Shown here: positions 1 to 7,726 of the stretch, piece by piece | How positions within the stretch are numbered: position 1 is the first letter of the stretch | How the letters are laid out: the number at the start of each line of letters is the position of its first letter | Assembly (NCBI GenBank): GCA_025059595.1 | Contig: JANXDI010000019.1 | Coordinates: forward strand, 1-39,281 | DNA from: Candidatus Calditenuaceae archaeon | Lineage (GTDB): Archaea; Thermoproteota; Nitrososphaeria_A; Caldarchaeales; Calditenuaceae | DNA length: 39,281 bases | Direction of reading: 5' to 3' | Position numbers and translations under genes: made by a program | Notes under the pieces: generated by a model | Seen by the model: the letters and a program-made list of their open reading frames with translations, nothing else | Database searches by the model: none | What the model was told of the DNA's origin: nothing

Positions 1-76
1 GGGAGGTGGGTCGCATCAGGGCTCAACATAAATTTTCAGCGAACTTCGTTCACTTGTTTAAATGGGGGTGCTGTAC

Positions 77-84
77 TTTAAATA
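77..84 (+). promoter_or_regulatory. TATA box in CRISPR leader
   Basis: A TTTAAATA box lies in the AT-rich stretch before the first repeat. Transcription about 26 bases downstream would start near 107 and read through the hairpin at 118-143 into the repeats. Repeat orientation also puts the leader on this side. Assigned from sequence pattern only. Confidence 0.45.
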
Positions 85-117
85 ATGGGCTGAATTAACT
101 ATCTCTGCTACAAACCG

Positions 118-143
118 GCCTTGGAGAAACGCCACTCCAAGGC
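118..143 (+). other. Perfect hairpin between leader promoter and first CRISPR repeat
   Basis: CCTTGGAG (119-126) and CTCCAAGG (135-142) are exact reverse complements around an 8-base loop, and G118/C143 extends the stem to 9 bp. It sits about 24 bases before the first repeat. It could be a protein-binding site for integration or transcription control, or an RNA structure in the pre-crRNA leader. The role is not known. Confidence 0.5.
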
Positions 144-166
144 TCAGAACCCGGAAAAAAGCAACA

Positions 167-593
167 CTGACCCCAAAAAGGGAATTGAGAGAATACCTGT
201 TCTTCTCTTCTACCAGAAGTAGCTCTACTACTCTGATCCCAAAAAGGGAATTGAGAGATTACCGAATTTGTCGTACGATAGTCGAGTCCTGTAGCCTCTG
301 ATCCCGAAAGGGAATTGAGATCCGTACAGATGCTCGAGTTCTCCGAGGCTTTCGTTTGCCATTTCTGATCCCAGAGAAGTGATTGAGAGATAGACGTATC
401 CGTGTTTCAGTATATCAGCCTCGCGTTTACTGGTCTCATACCTGGGAGAATTAAGAGCAAGCTCCCTTGCTCTCCGAATGCTATTTTATCTCTATCGATC
501 AGGCGAGTGGTTTGAGGGATAAGGTCCTAGACGGTCGGTACACATAAGTCTTGTCTTTGCTTATCTCGTCGATCCCGGAGAGTGAATTTAGAG
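167..593 (+). CRISPR. Short CRISPR array with degenerating distal repeats
   Basis: Four clear repeats of about 25 bases start at 167, 233, 298 and 365, with spacers of 40-44 bases (192-232, 258-297, 321-364). The first two differ at one base; the third lacks one base; the fourth differs in the middle. Weaker copies follow near 435-457, 495-518 and 569-593, keeping a period of about 60-74 bases. The repeat ends in GGAATTGAGAG, close to the GAATTGAAAG end common in archaeal type I-A/III repeats, which sets the direction as plus with the leader at 1-166. Decay away from the leader is usual in old arrays. No cas1, cas2 or effector genes are in the window; the only nearby candidate is the CARF-like gene at 862. 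Confidence is high for 167-389 and lower beyond. Confidence 0.82.
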
Positions 594-861
594 ACTCGGG
601 CAGCTAGGTCATTAGACTCGGTTAGGCGAAGGATGGGGCCTTATGGATGTCTCTCCGCTAAATCAGTACTGGCCAACACTCTGATACAATCTTCAAACCC
701 ATCTTAGGCAAGGAGTTTTTATTGAGGTGGAGTGTCTTCCCCGATTTGGGGGCTAGTTGTCCGCGAACATGACCGCGAAGCTTGGCTACTCATGGGCCCG
801 TCAAAGTGCCGTTGAAGAATTTTCATAATTAATTTTCAGAGATTTTGCTCATTGATGGATA

Positions 862-1887
862 TTGTTATTCTACGAGGCTTTGAAGGGGGCTCAAATTTTT
901 ATTTCCAGCGCCCCACTTAGAGCCGTGGGCGTATATCACTTCGCGGGTCTGGGTACGTCGCCGGGGGCGGTTACTTCGCCCCTCACAATCATTTACATTC
1001 TACTGAAGTCGGCTAAGCTCGGTGATAAGAGGGCGAGGGACTTTTTCCGCCACTCTGGTGAAAGAGGCCAGGAGCTTAAGGGGGCTCCGGAAAACCTGAT
1101 ACTCTTCACGAGCCGCGATGTCATTAATGGCATGAAGCCGAAGAACCAGCTCATGAGTCGCTTATTCCCCAACAAGAAGTTCGGCGACAACATAGTAGAA
1201 ATCATTCACAACTTCCTAAGCAACCTGACAGAGGCCTTAGGTCTCTCACGCATCTACGATGAGGGGTGGATCAAGAAGATCTACCTCGTGGAGGTGGATC
1301 ATCTAAAGTTCGACGACTGCTACCCGAAGGTCAACACATTCCTCTACGCATGCAGGGATAAGGAATGCTGGATTAACGCACAGGCTGGATCCAACCCAAT
1401 CAACACATCACTCATACTCGCAGGATCCTTGAATTTAATAAGCTGGAAATACTATCACGTTAGACAGACGAGTATCGATCTTCTCGACCTAGACTCCTTA
1501 AGGCAGGATGCACTAGAGGACCCCCAACCTTACATTGATAAATTGCTGAGTTTGTGGGGAGAGTTGGAGATATTCGGCCTCGGGATTCACGACGTATTAA
1601 GGAGGCTCAACGACCTTTTCAGCTCAAGAGCTCGGATCAACATTTCGGAGCTTGAGAAAATACTGGAGGAGAATGGGCTGAGCAGAATATTCCTCAGAAA
1701 ACTAGAACCGTATTTGAAACTTCAAGGAGACTCTGTAAGCAAGTCGGAGCGGTTCGACAAACTTCTACAAGCCTTCTCGAATAGGTGGGCTCAGGCAGAC
1801 AACTCAACTGAAGCCTGGAGGCTCGCACGGGAGAAGGGTATACTCTACGAAGTAGACGTCACGACAGGAGAAGTAGAGAAGGCATGA
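862..1887 (+). CDS. Probable CARF-domain CRISPR-associated protein
   Basis: A 341-residue protein lying just past the distal end of the CRISPR array. The N-terminal half looks like a CARF (cyclic-oligoadenylate sensing) Rossmann fold. Near residues 26-40 a strand is followed by the loop GLGTSPGAVTS, typical of the first ligand-binding motif, then a strand with LILFTS (79-84). A second conserved patch, QAGSNPINTSLILAGS (174-189), is where CARF proteins carry their TGG-K type motif. The C-terminal 130 residues are helical and charged; no HEPN RxxxxH nuclease motif was found, so the output domain is unknown. A TTG at 862 opens the frame, but GTG at 925, just before the first strand, may be the true start. 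Known CARF proteins regulate or execute type III CRISPR responses. It could be a sensor or regulator, or a ring-nuclease relative; family assignment is by motif only. Confidence 0.55.
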   Translation: MLFYEALKGAQIFISSAPLRAVGVYHFAGLGTSPGAVTSPLTIIYILLKSAKLGDKRARDFFRHSGERGQELKGAPENLILFTSRDVINGMKPKNQLMSRLFPNKKFGDNIVEIIHNFLSNLTEALGLSRIYDEGWIKKIYLVEVDHLKFDDCYPKVNTFLYACRDKECWINAQAGSNPINTSLILAGSLNLISWKYYHVRQTSIDLLDLDSLRQDALEDPQPYIDKLLSLWGELEIFGLGIHDVLRRLNDLFSSRARINISELEKILEENGLSRIFLRKLEPYLKLQGDSVSKSERFDKLLQAFSNRWAQADNSTEAWRLAREKGILYEVDVTTGEVEKA

Positions 1888-2302
1888 ATAGGTAACACGG
1901 GCCGTGGACCCCTAATACGTGGTGCGGCTCTTCATAATTTTTTAGAGAGATGACTTGACTCAGGGCCATACTTCCATTCGGAGCTCATCAATGCAGCAAT
2001 TATAACGCGCATACAGACGTCATCCAAGCCTCAACTAACAGGAGAAGTCGCTTATCGAGCCTATTTAGAGGTCAACGTTATAAACTGCGCGGTACCAATC
2101 CCTATACTAATGCACCAAGACCCGAGGAGGACCAAACCTCTGACGCGGCCGTGGCCTAGCTTGCACTAGGGTTTGGGCTTTCCAAATTGGATAGCAGGGA
2201 CAAATCACTCTTTAAAATCACTAAAAGAATAAAATTAATAAGCCGACATCTACCAGAATTCTTACGAGCAAAGCGAACGCCATAACGGGCGGAGTCATTA
2301 GA
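1888..2302. other. 415-base gap holding a tRNA-like 5' half
   Basis: No convincing protein gene is visible. The stretch holds a TATA-like box (TTATAAAC near 2084-2091), a tRNA-Gly-like 5' half at 2145-2183, and AT-rich sequence (2206-2245) that may include the promoter of tRNA-Gly at 2303. Confidence 0.5.
2145..2183 (+). pseudogene. tRNA-Gly-like 5' half (orphan)
   Basis: It begins GCGGCCGTGGCCTAG, matching 13 of the first 15 bases of the intact tRNA-Gly at 2303. A D-arm-like stem (GCCT with GGGT, using G-U pairs) follows, then a possible anticodon-stem 5' strand (TGGGC), a T at position 33 and TCC in the anticodon position. After position 37 the sequence no longer looks like tRNA, and no matching GCCCA strand is found. 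The conserved D-loop GG is missing. CCAAACC at 2132-2138 can pair with GGTTTGG at 2170-2176, offering an alternative fold. It may be a decayed duplicate, a 5' half of a disrupted tRNA, or another structured RNA. Confidence 0.4.
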
Positions 2303-2378
2303 GCGGCCGTCGTCTAGTCTGGATTAGGACGGCGGGTTTCCGACCCGCAAATCGTGGGTTCAAATCCCACCGGCCGCA
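2303..2378 (+). tRNA. tRNA-Gly (anticodon TCC)
   Basis: The acceptor stem GCGGCCG/CGGCCGC is perfect with discriminator A at 2378. The anticodon stem GCGGG/CCCGC encloses loop TTTCCGA, giving anticodon TCC after T33. The T-arm is GTGGG-TTCAAAT-CCCAC. There is no intron and no encoded CCA. It reads GGA codons. A broken LAGLIDADG gene lies downstream on the other strand. Confidence 0.95.
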
Positions 2379-2417
2379 TGGAAGTAAACAAATTTCATCG
2401 TTCTGCTAGGCGCGATA

Positions 2418-3330
2418 TCAGTAAGAGGAGAAGGGTCTTCCGCGCTCCCGCATGGTCCTCACGAATCCTTCGAGTCTACGCAGCTTCCTAAGAATTGTGA
2501 AGCCGACCCTTACACTGAACCTCCACACGCTTCGCCTCTTCACGTACACGGTGTAGACGTTTTTCCCTCTAATGTGCGATTTTCCTTTCTCGGGATGCTT
2601 GATGGGTGTTCCACTCTTATGATGCAGGTGAGGCCTTGTTACCTCTACCCCGAGGTCCCTAAGTAGTCTTGTCACGTATCGCAGAAGCCTATAGTTCGAG
2701 TTGAAGTCCTCTATTCTCCCATTTTCACGCATGATCTCCTCAGCGTCGAAGAATAACCTGAGTGAGGCTGCCCTGCAGTCGTCGCGGTGCTACACGAGTC
2801 TTCTAACCTTTTCGATGCCGCGTCCACGTAGAAGCTCATACAATGTCGCATCCTTCACCCTAACCGTATAGTAGGTTCCGGGGGAATGGGATCGCTGGGA
2901 ATGCTGCCCTCTGACCCTCGGCGGGGCTCTGCTAAGGACCGCTTCCAAACACTTAGCGAACTCCCCAGCGAAGTCTCTATCCCTCACCCGTAAGACGACC
3001 GCAGGGTATCTCTCCCCTCTAGATCTGTGCGGGTGCATATAGGCCGTCCCGTCTCCGAAGACCGCGCCGACTACGTATGCGAGCTCCTTCGACGGCTTCA
3101 GAAACCCCTACTGAGGGTATTCTCCTCCCGTTGAGTGGGGAGTGTGTTCCTCTAAACTAACAAGAAACATGGCCACATGAGAGGAGGACACCATGAGTCC
3201 TCTTTATCTCCTCGCTTATTTCCCTGTAGCTCAGTCCCCACCTCTTAATCTCCGAACTTAACGTTGCAGCCTTATCCTAAGCTCGCGCGACCTCAGACTT
3301 CACCACCAGCCTTACACATACTTTACCACC
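2418..3330 (-). pseudogene. Broken LAGLIDADG homing endonuclease
   Basis: Read on the minus strand, the pieces join into one archaeal LAGLIDADG protein. Near 3240-3160 an N-terminal helix-turn-helix is visible (WGLSYREISEEIKR, then HVS and FRGTHSPLNG). Near 3085-3050 comes the first LAGLIDADG helix, LAYVVGAVFGDG. A conserved tail, YYTVRVKDATLYELL, is followed near 2775-2735 by a second helix-like segment, SLRLFFDAEE, and the C-terminal domain. The chain is interrupted by TAG codons at three places: after VARA, in HVSC*FRG where relatives usually have Trp, and at 2790-2792 (V*HRDD). A one-base shift in a GGGG run lies near 3106-3110. The two open pieces at 2418-2732 and 2790-3038 are in the same frame, separated only by the third stop. 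Such enzymes move introns or inteins; here it is most likely inactive. Its neighbourhood, tRNA-Gly and tRNA fragments, fits a former intron or mobile origin. Confidence 0.75.
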
Positions 3331-3696
3331 CACCGCTCAGCCAGGTACTGGGATGGCGCCTCAGACCAGAGATTAAAACGGTAGAGGCCCTCAGCACGGA
3401 ATAACATCCCCGCGAATAGGAGGGGGTCGACGGGGAAGACAATCTGTTTGGGAGGCTTGGGGAAGTAAAGCTGGGTTCCAACCCATTTAAAGAAGACTCG
3501 AGGAGGTGTAAAGGCACACCACTACAGCGGAGTGCCGTAGATGCATATTCTCGTTCTCGAACCTTCATCTGATACCCGGGCTCAAATCCCGGCGGCCGCA
3601 CCCTCTTAAAATCTGGGACCGAGCAGTTCAAGGATTAATAGTGGCTTTCGATTTGTTTAGTCTGCCGGCGGTTTGGGGGGCTGGCCAGAAGAATAT
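3331..3696. other. Gap with tRNA remnant between endonuclease pseudogene and tRNA-Met
   Basis: No real protein gene is supported. A minus-strand open frame across 3323-3631 reads PGFEPG where it crosses a tRNA T-arm, a known artefact of reading tRNA backwards. The stretch holds the orphan 3' half at 3576-3600, an imperfect palindrome around TGGGTTCCAACCCA near 3474-3487, and a second GCCGGCG at 3664-3670 that copies the first seven bases of the tRNA-Met at 3697. Confidence 0.5.
3576..3600 (+). pseudogene. Orphan tRNA-Gly-like 3' end (T-arm plus acceptor strand)
   Basis: CCGGG-CTCAAAT-CCCGG forms a perfect T-arm, followed by CGGCCGC and A, the same acceptor 3' strand as tRNA-Gly at 2303. The T-stem differs from that of tRNA-Gly by paired changes (GTGGG/CCCAC against CCGGG/CCCGG), so it was selected as a stem and probably comes from another glycine isoacceptor, not from a recent attachment-site copy. 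No matching 5' half lies directly upstream; AGATG (3538-3542 region) and CATCT (3566-3570) can pair but leave no proper anticodon loop. It may be a tRNA remnant or the 3' half of a disrupted tRNA. Confidence 0.45.
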
Positions 3697-3770
3697 GCCG
3701 GCGTAGCTCAGGCTGGTAGAGCGCGGGACTCATAATCCCGTCGCCGTGGGTTCGAGTCCCACCGCCGGCA
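3697..3770 (+). tRNA. tRNA with CAT anticodon, probably elongator tRNA-Met
   Basis: The acceptor GCCGGCG/CGCCGGC pairs perfectly, with discriminator A. The D-arm is AGCTCAGGCTGGTAGAGC. Anticodon stem CGGGA/TCCCG encloses CTCATAA, giving CAT. The T-arm is GTGGG-TTCGAGT-CCCAC. There is no intron and no encoded CCA. The G1-C72 pair and overall pattern argue against initiator tRNA. tRNA-Ile2, whose C34 is modified, cannot be fully excluded by eye. Confidence 0.9.
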
Positions 3771-3826
3771 CGCTTACTGAAAACAGGCTGTGGAAATAAT
3801 TGGGGCTCTAATTTTCAGATGCGGTG

Positions 3827-4168
3827 CTATCGTGCAGCGTCTCTGAGGATTGTGGCCAGTTCTTGAGCGTCGAAGAGGCTGCCTTGGACCCTTACGCGGC
3901 CGGCGAAGAAGAGTTGGACAGGGTCCACTGTCCCTGAAATTATTCCTGCGAGGTCATCATCTGTCGCGAGGATGGTGGCTACGGGGCTGGTGGCCTCACC
4001 CTGCTCCACCTTCAGGACACCGTTGACGATCTCGAGGTAGAAGGGCTGAGCGTCCGTTGGCTTGAATTGGAAGGTCTTAACCATTCTCGCGGTTCTCATC
4101 TTTATCAGAGGCTTCTCGGACGCCTTTGCGACGAGGTCTTGGAGGGCGGAAAAGGACCTGTCAGCCAC
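3827..4168 (-). CDS. SCP-2 sterol-transfer-like domain protein
   Basis: A 113-residue single-domain protein of the SCP2 fold. The pattern is a short N-terminal helix, strands around FYLEIVNGVLKVEQGEA, then the characteristic segment TDDDLAGIISGTVDPVQLFFAGRVRVQGSLFDAQEL, in which members describe a hydrophobic cavity closed by helices. Archaeal and bacterial versions bind lipids or acyl chains; the ligand here is unknown. The start is GTG at 4168. A TATATATA box near 4188-4197 lies about 25 bases upstream, so the transcript is probably leaderless. It is divergent from argG, with about 100 bases between them. Confidence 0.8.
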   Translation of the reverse strand: MADRSFSALQDLVAKASEKPLIKMRTARMVKTFQFKPTDAQPFYLEIVNGVLKVEQGEATSPVATILATDDDLAGIISGTVDPVQLFFAGRVRVQGSLFDAQELATILRDAAR

Positions 4169-4187
4169 GTAATGACCGCTGCGAGTT

Positions 4188-4197
4188 ACATATATAT
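4188..4197 (-). promoter_or_regulatory. TATA box of the SCP2-like gene
   Basis: A run of alternating T and A is centred about 25 bases before the GTG at 4168, the spacing expected for an archaeal leaderless transcript. Confidence 0.5.
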
Positions 4198-4251
4198 CCC
4201 TTACCTCGAGTCAGAGCTCAAAGGTCTACACCGCGAAACTGGAGCAAATAA

Positions 4252-4259
4252 TTTTAAAA
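4252..4259 (+). promoter_or_regulatory. TATA box of argG
   Basis: TTTTAAAA is centred about 28 bases before the GTG at 4284. This supports a leaderless transcript starting there and argues against the GTG at 4272, which would be only about 16 bases away. Confidence 0.55.
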
Positions 4260-4283
4260 GCATCGAAGGATGTGGGTGCACTC

Positions 4284-5480
4284 GTGAAGGTAGCTCTAGC
4301 CTACAGCGGCGGCCTCGACACGACTGTCTCCATACCTTGGCTGAAGGAGAAGTATGGTGCGGATGTCATAACGGTGACTGTGGACGTGGGGCAGAGTGAG
4401 GACTTCCGCGAGGTTGAGGAGAGAGCTCTTTCTGCAGGCGCTTCTAAACATTTCTTCATAGATGCAAAAGACGAGTTCGTGAGGCACTACATCGAGCCCT
4501 GCATAAAGGCCAACGGACTTTACGAGGACGAGTATCCCTTAGGAACTGCCCTAGCAAGGCCGCTTATAGCGTCCAAGGTCGTAGAAGTCGCTTTACGGGA
4601 GGGGTGCGACGCCGTGGCCCACGGATGCACAGGTAAAGGCAACGACCAGCTAAGATTTGACACGACCATCTCGGTCCTCGCCCCTGACCTGAAGATAATC
4701 GCTCCGATTAGAGAGTGGGACTTGAGTAGAGACGAGGAGATCGAGTACGCGAAGAGCAGAGGCCTTAAGCTAGATTATCGGCAGAGCAGGTTTAGCATAG
4801 ATGAGAACCTTTGGAGCCGCTCAATTGAGGCGGCTGAGCTTGAAGACCCGTGGGCCAAGCCTCCGTACGAGGCTTTCAAATATGTTGTCGACCCTGTCGG
4901 CGCGCCTGATAGGGTCGAGGTCTTGGATATTGATTTTGAGCGTGGTGTTCCTGTTGGGCTTAACGGTAGCGACATGTCTCTGAGGGAGCTGGTTCAGGAG
5001 CTTAATGTTTTGGGTGGTAAGTCTGGCTTCGGCGTCATCGACCATATCGAGGATAGGGCTGTGGGGATAAAGTCGAGGGAGGTCTATGAGGCGCCTGCCG
5101 CCCTACTTCTCATCAAGGCCCACAAAGATTTGGAGAAGATTACTCTGAACAGCAAGACCCTATCTTTCAAGGCCTTGGTTGAGAGGGTGTGGAGCCAGAT
5201 GGTCTACCAAGGATTCTGGCTCGACCCGCTGATGGAGGCCCTCAACGCCTTCATAGATAAGACCCAAGAAAATGTGACGGGGCGCGTCAGGCTGGAGCTC
5301 TACAAGGGCTCGGCCAGAGTTGTGGGGCGAGTGGCTGAGAACCCTCTTTACTCACACGAGATTGCGACCTATGCTCGGGGAAGCGTCTTCCAGCAAAAAG
5401 CCGGTGAGGGGTTCAGCAAGATATGGGGCCTTGACACAGTTATAAGTGCGAGGCGGAGACGGAAAGGAAAGACAGTCTGA
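4284..5480 (+). CDS. argG: Argininosuccinate synthase
   Basis: It joins citrulline and aspartate using ATP to form argininosuccinate, the penultimate step of arginine synthesis, in the cytoplasm. The N-terminal P-loop-like ATP pyrophosphatase motif AYSGGLDTT is at residues 4-12. Further family signatures include HGCTGKGNDQLRFD near residue 115 and the segment YSRSRFSIDENLWSRS-like near 170 (here RQSRFSIDENLWSRS). About 398 residues is the normal length. The chosen start, GTG 4284, matches the TATA position and places the first strand at the N-terminus; GTG 4272 adds four residues. argH is not adjacent. The gene is convergent with mevalonate kinase, with a 3-base gap. Confidence 0.95.
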   Translation: MKVALAYSGGLDTTVSIPWLKEKYGADVITVTVDVGQSEDFREVEERALSAGASKHFFIDAKDEFVRHYIEPCIKANGLYEDEYPLGTALARPLIASKVVEVALREGCDAVAHGCTGKGNDQLRFDTTISVLAPDLKIIAPIREWDLSRDEEIEYAKSRGLKLDYRQSRFSIDENLWSRSIEAAELEDPWAKPPYEAFKYVVDPVGAPDRVEVLDIDFERGVPVGLNGSDMSLRELVQELNVLGGKSGFGVIDHIEDRAVGIKSREVYEAPAALLLIKAHKDLEKITLNSKTLSFKALVERVWSQMVYQGFWLDPLMEALNAFIDKTQENVTGRVRLELYKGSARVVGRVAENPLYSHEIATYARGSVFQQKAGEGFSKIWGLDTVISARRRRKGKTV

Positions 5481-5483
5481 AAC

Positions 5484-6452
5484 TCACTTCTCTCTCCTCA
5501 GCCCGTCATGAGGGACCGTCAAGATATGCACAGGGTATTTTGATGATACGGCCTTAGCCACCTCCTTGACCCTGTTCTGAGGAGCGACGGCGATGACACA
5601 TCCGCCTCCTCCGGCGCCCGTAAGCTTCGCGCCCAAAGCACCTGCTCTTAGTGCCACATCCACCGCGTCGTCGAGGGCTTTGTTCGAGACTCCAATAGTC
5701 TTGAGCAAATTGTGCTGAATGGTGAAGAGCGCTCCTATTCTCTCAAACCTTAGATTTGTTAATGCGACCTCCATCTCCGCCGCGACCTCGTCGTTCACCG
5801 ACCTGAGCTTATCGAAGACGTTGATGAATTGTTCCCTTAGCGTTGAGACCTGCTTAACGATGGCCCCAGTCCGTCTTCCCTTCTTCGTGCTGATGAGTAT
5901 TAGGTTGAACTTTTCTCCGACGGGTATCGGGCGAGGCCTCTCCCCCCTGATGTAGGAGATGAATCCGCCGGTTAGTGAGGCTGCCAGATCGACGCCCGAG
6001 GCCCTGTAATGAATTTCGGACTCAGCGATGGAGGCTATATCGAAGAGCTCAGATTGCTTTGGCTCAACTCCGATGGCGGAGAGACAGGCTGAGGCGACTG
6101 CGAGTGAGACTGAGGCTGAGGAGCCCAATCCCATTCCTCGTGGAATCTGAGACCGAATAACTACTGAGAAGCCCTTCGCTCCAAACATCTCTGATATCTT
6201 GTTGATCATTATTTTAATGGGCCGTAGCCTGCTCGGCGCGCTCTGGTCTGAGCTCTTCACTAATTTTTCACCCTTCCAGGTCGCGGATATCTTAGCATCC
6301 TGTGACTCGATGGATATTAGCTCGTCATCTCTTTTGGAGACTGTTGCGTGGGCCCTCATTGGTATTGCGCATGCAACCGCCTTCCCACCATAGACGACAT
6401 AGTGTTCTCCGCAGAGTATGACTTTTGCTGGAGCGGAGTACGTTACTGCCAC
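5484..6452 (-). CDS. mvk: Mevalonate kinase
   Basis: It phosphorylates mevalonate to 5-phosphomevalonate in the pathway that supplies isoprenoids for archaeal membrane lipids. It is a GHMP kinase of 322 residues. The N-terminus has PAKVILCGEHYVVYGG (8-23). The phosphate-binding loop PRGMGLGSSASVS is at 104-116, the catalytic Asp in SGVDLAAS is near 155, and the C-terminal KLTGAGGGGC motif is at 276-285. The start is GTG at 6452. An AT-rich box (TATATATATAAAATA near 6490-6502) lies upstream, between this gene and divergent dinB. Normal length; nothing unusual. Confidence 0.95.
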   Translation of the reverse strand: MAVTYSAPAKVILCGEHYVVYGGKAVACAIPMRAHATVSKRDDELISIESQDAKISATWKGEKLVKSSDQSAPSRLRPIKIMINKISEMFGAKGFSVVIRSQIPRGMGLGSSASVSLAVASACLSAIGVEPKQSELFDIASIAESEIHYRASGVDLAASLTGGFISYIRGERPRPIPVGEKFNLILISTKKGRRTGAIVKQVSTLREQFINVFDKLRSVNDEVAAEMEVALTNLRFERIGALFTIQHNLLKTIGVSNKALDDAVDVALRAGALGAKLTGAGGGGCVIAVAPQNRVKEVAKAVSSKYPVHILTVPHDGLRREK

Positions 6453-6554
6453 CGTTTAGCCCCTCTAAAATTTTTCTTATCAAGGCACCAGATATATATA
6501 AAATATGTTCGCCCCTTTTTGCCAGTAATCTGCTGCTGGGGGCTGATTAACGAA

Positions 6555-6561
6555 TTTATAA
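6555..6561 (+). promoter_or_regulatory. TATA box of dinB
   Basis: TTTATAA is centred 26 bases before the GTG at 6584, exactly the distance expected for a leaderless archaeal transcript. Confidence 0.6.
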
Positions 6562-6583
6562 TCGGCGGTAGTGTGAGACAGCG

Positions 6584-7726
6584 GTGAGGGGGCCGGTAGC
6601 CTGCATAGATATCGACTACTTCTACGCTCAGGCAGAGGAACTCCGCAACCCGGCAATCAAGGATAAGCCAGTCCTCGTCTGCGTCTATTCGGGAAGGACT
6701 GCAGACTCGGGTGTCGTTGCGACCTGCAATTATATTGCGCGGAGATTCGGTGTAAAGTCTGGCATAGCTATCAGTAGGGCTAAGACGTTGTTGAGGGATG
6801 TGGATGCGGTGTTCCTCCCCGTGGATATGCAGTATTACTCAGCTATTTCGCGGCGCGTCTTTGAGATAGCTGAGGAGTATGCCGATGTGTTGGAGGTGGC
6901 GAGCATCGACGAGGCGTTCCTTGACCTGTCGGAGGCTTCTTCCGGCTCTTACGAGAATGCCGCCTCCTTGATGGCCTCCCTTAAGAGTGAAGTGAGGCTA
7001 AAGGCTGGCCTCACCTGTAGCGTGGGCGTGGCTAAAAACAAGCTCCTCGCCAAGATGGCCGCCGATGACGCCAAACCGGATGGACTTATGGTTCTTAGGC
7101 CAGGGGCGGAGGAGGCTTATCTTAGGCCGAAGCCTGTGAAGGATATTCCGTACGTAGGGGGAAAAACTGCGAAGCGGCTTCAGGAGCTAGGTGTCGAGAC
7201 TGTCGGAGACCTCTCTCGCTTCTCTCTCGATAGGCTCGTCGAGCTCTTCGGATTTCGGATGGGCCGTTTCATCTACCTCGCCGGTAGAGGGGAATACTAT
7301 GAGCAGGTGACTCCGCGAGGGGAATTTAAACAGCTGAGCCGGATGGTTACGCTGAAACGTGTCTCTAGAGATGAGGATGAGGTTTGGGGGCAGCTGAGTG
7401 TGGCTTTGGGTGAGCTTCACCGTCGGGTTGTAGATGGTGGTTATCTGTTCAAGGCTGTCTCTCTCATGGGCATAACAGTTGATATGAATATGGTTAGCAG
7501 GGGAGTGGTTCTACCGCGTTACACTCAAGAGTTAAGCGATTTAGAGACCGTTTCGCGTCGTCTTCTTAAGCTTCTGTTGAGCGGCCTTCAAGGTGAGCTG
7601 CGGCGTATAGGCATCAGAGTTCATAAGCTGAGCGTTGGGAGGGGGCAGAGCAAGCTCACCGACTTCCAGAGAGCAAACTCGTCAGAAGAACGACTCGAGC
7701 AAGATGACCAAGACGGCCGCGGCTAG
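6584..7726 (+). CDS. dinB: Y-family DNA polymerase IV (Dpo4-like)
   Basis: A translesion DNA polymerase of 380 residues that bypasses damaged template bases with low fidelity. The palm carries metal ligands D9 in CIDIDYFYAQ and D109/E110 in SIDEAFLD; Y14 or its neighbour is the usual steric gate against ribonucleotides. The helix-hairpin-helix thumb is near 180-215 (IPYVGGKTAKRLQELGV), followed by the little-finger domain. The tail carries QSKLTDFQ (355-362), a fair match to a PCNA-binding PIP box. The start is GTG 6584, supported by the TATA spacing. The 3' end overlaps the convergent VIT-like gene by 45 bases. Confidence 0.95.
   Translation: MRGPVACIDIDYFYAQAEELRNPAIKDKPVLVCVYSGRTADSGVVATCNYIARRFGVKSGIAISRAKTLLRDVDAVFLPVDMQYYSAISRRVFEIAEEYADVLEVASIDEAFLDLSEASSGSYENAASLMASLKSEVRLKAGLTCSVGVAKNKLLAKMAADDAKPDGLMVLRPGAEEAYLRPKPVKDIPYVGGKTAKRLQELGVETVGDLSRFSLDRLVELFGFRMGRFIYLAGRGEYYEQVTPRGEFKQLSRMVTLKRVSRDEDEVWGQLSVALGELHRRVVDGGYLFKAVSLMGITVDMNMVSRGVVLPRYTQELSDLETVSRRLLKLLLSGLQGELRRIGIRVHKLSVGRGQSKLTDFQRANSSEERLEQDDQDGRG

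Noticed and set aside
600..730. Possible further CRISPR repeats near 617 and 700
   Set aside because: Only a few bases (such as ATTGAGG) match and the spacing becomes irregular, so they cannot be told from chance.
3527..3600. A complete tRNA ending at 3600
   Set aside because: The length fits, but only four acceptor pairs form and there is no D-arm or proper anticodon loop.
2145..3600. Trans-spliced tRNA from the 5' half at 2145 and the 3' half at 3576
   Set aside because: The anticodon stem strand TGGGC finds no partner in the 3' half, and there are no complementary flanks.
2303..3600. Integrated element with tRNA-Gly attachment sites at 2378 and 3600
   Set aside because: The 25-base ends differ at five positions, including paired T-stem changes, and no integrase is present.
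3323..3631. Minus-strand open frame with PGFEPG
   Set aside because: This pattern arises from reading a tRNA T-arm on the opposite strand; composition and location give no support for a protein.
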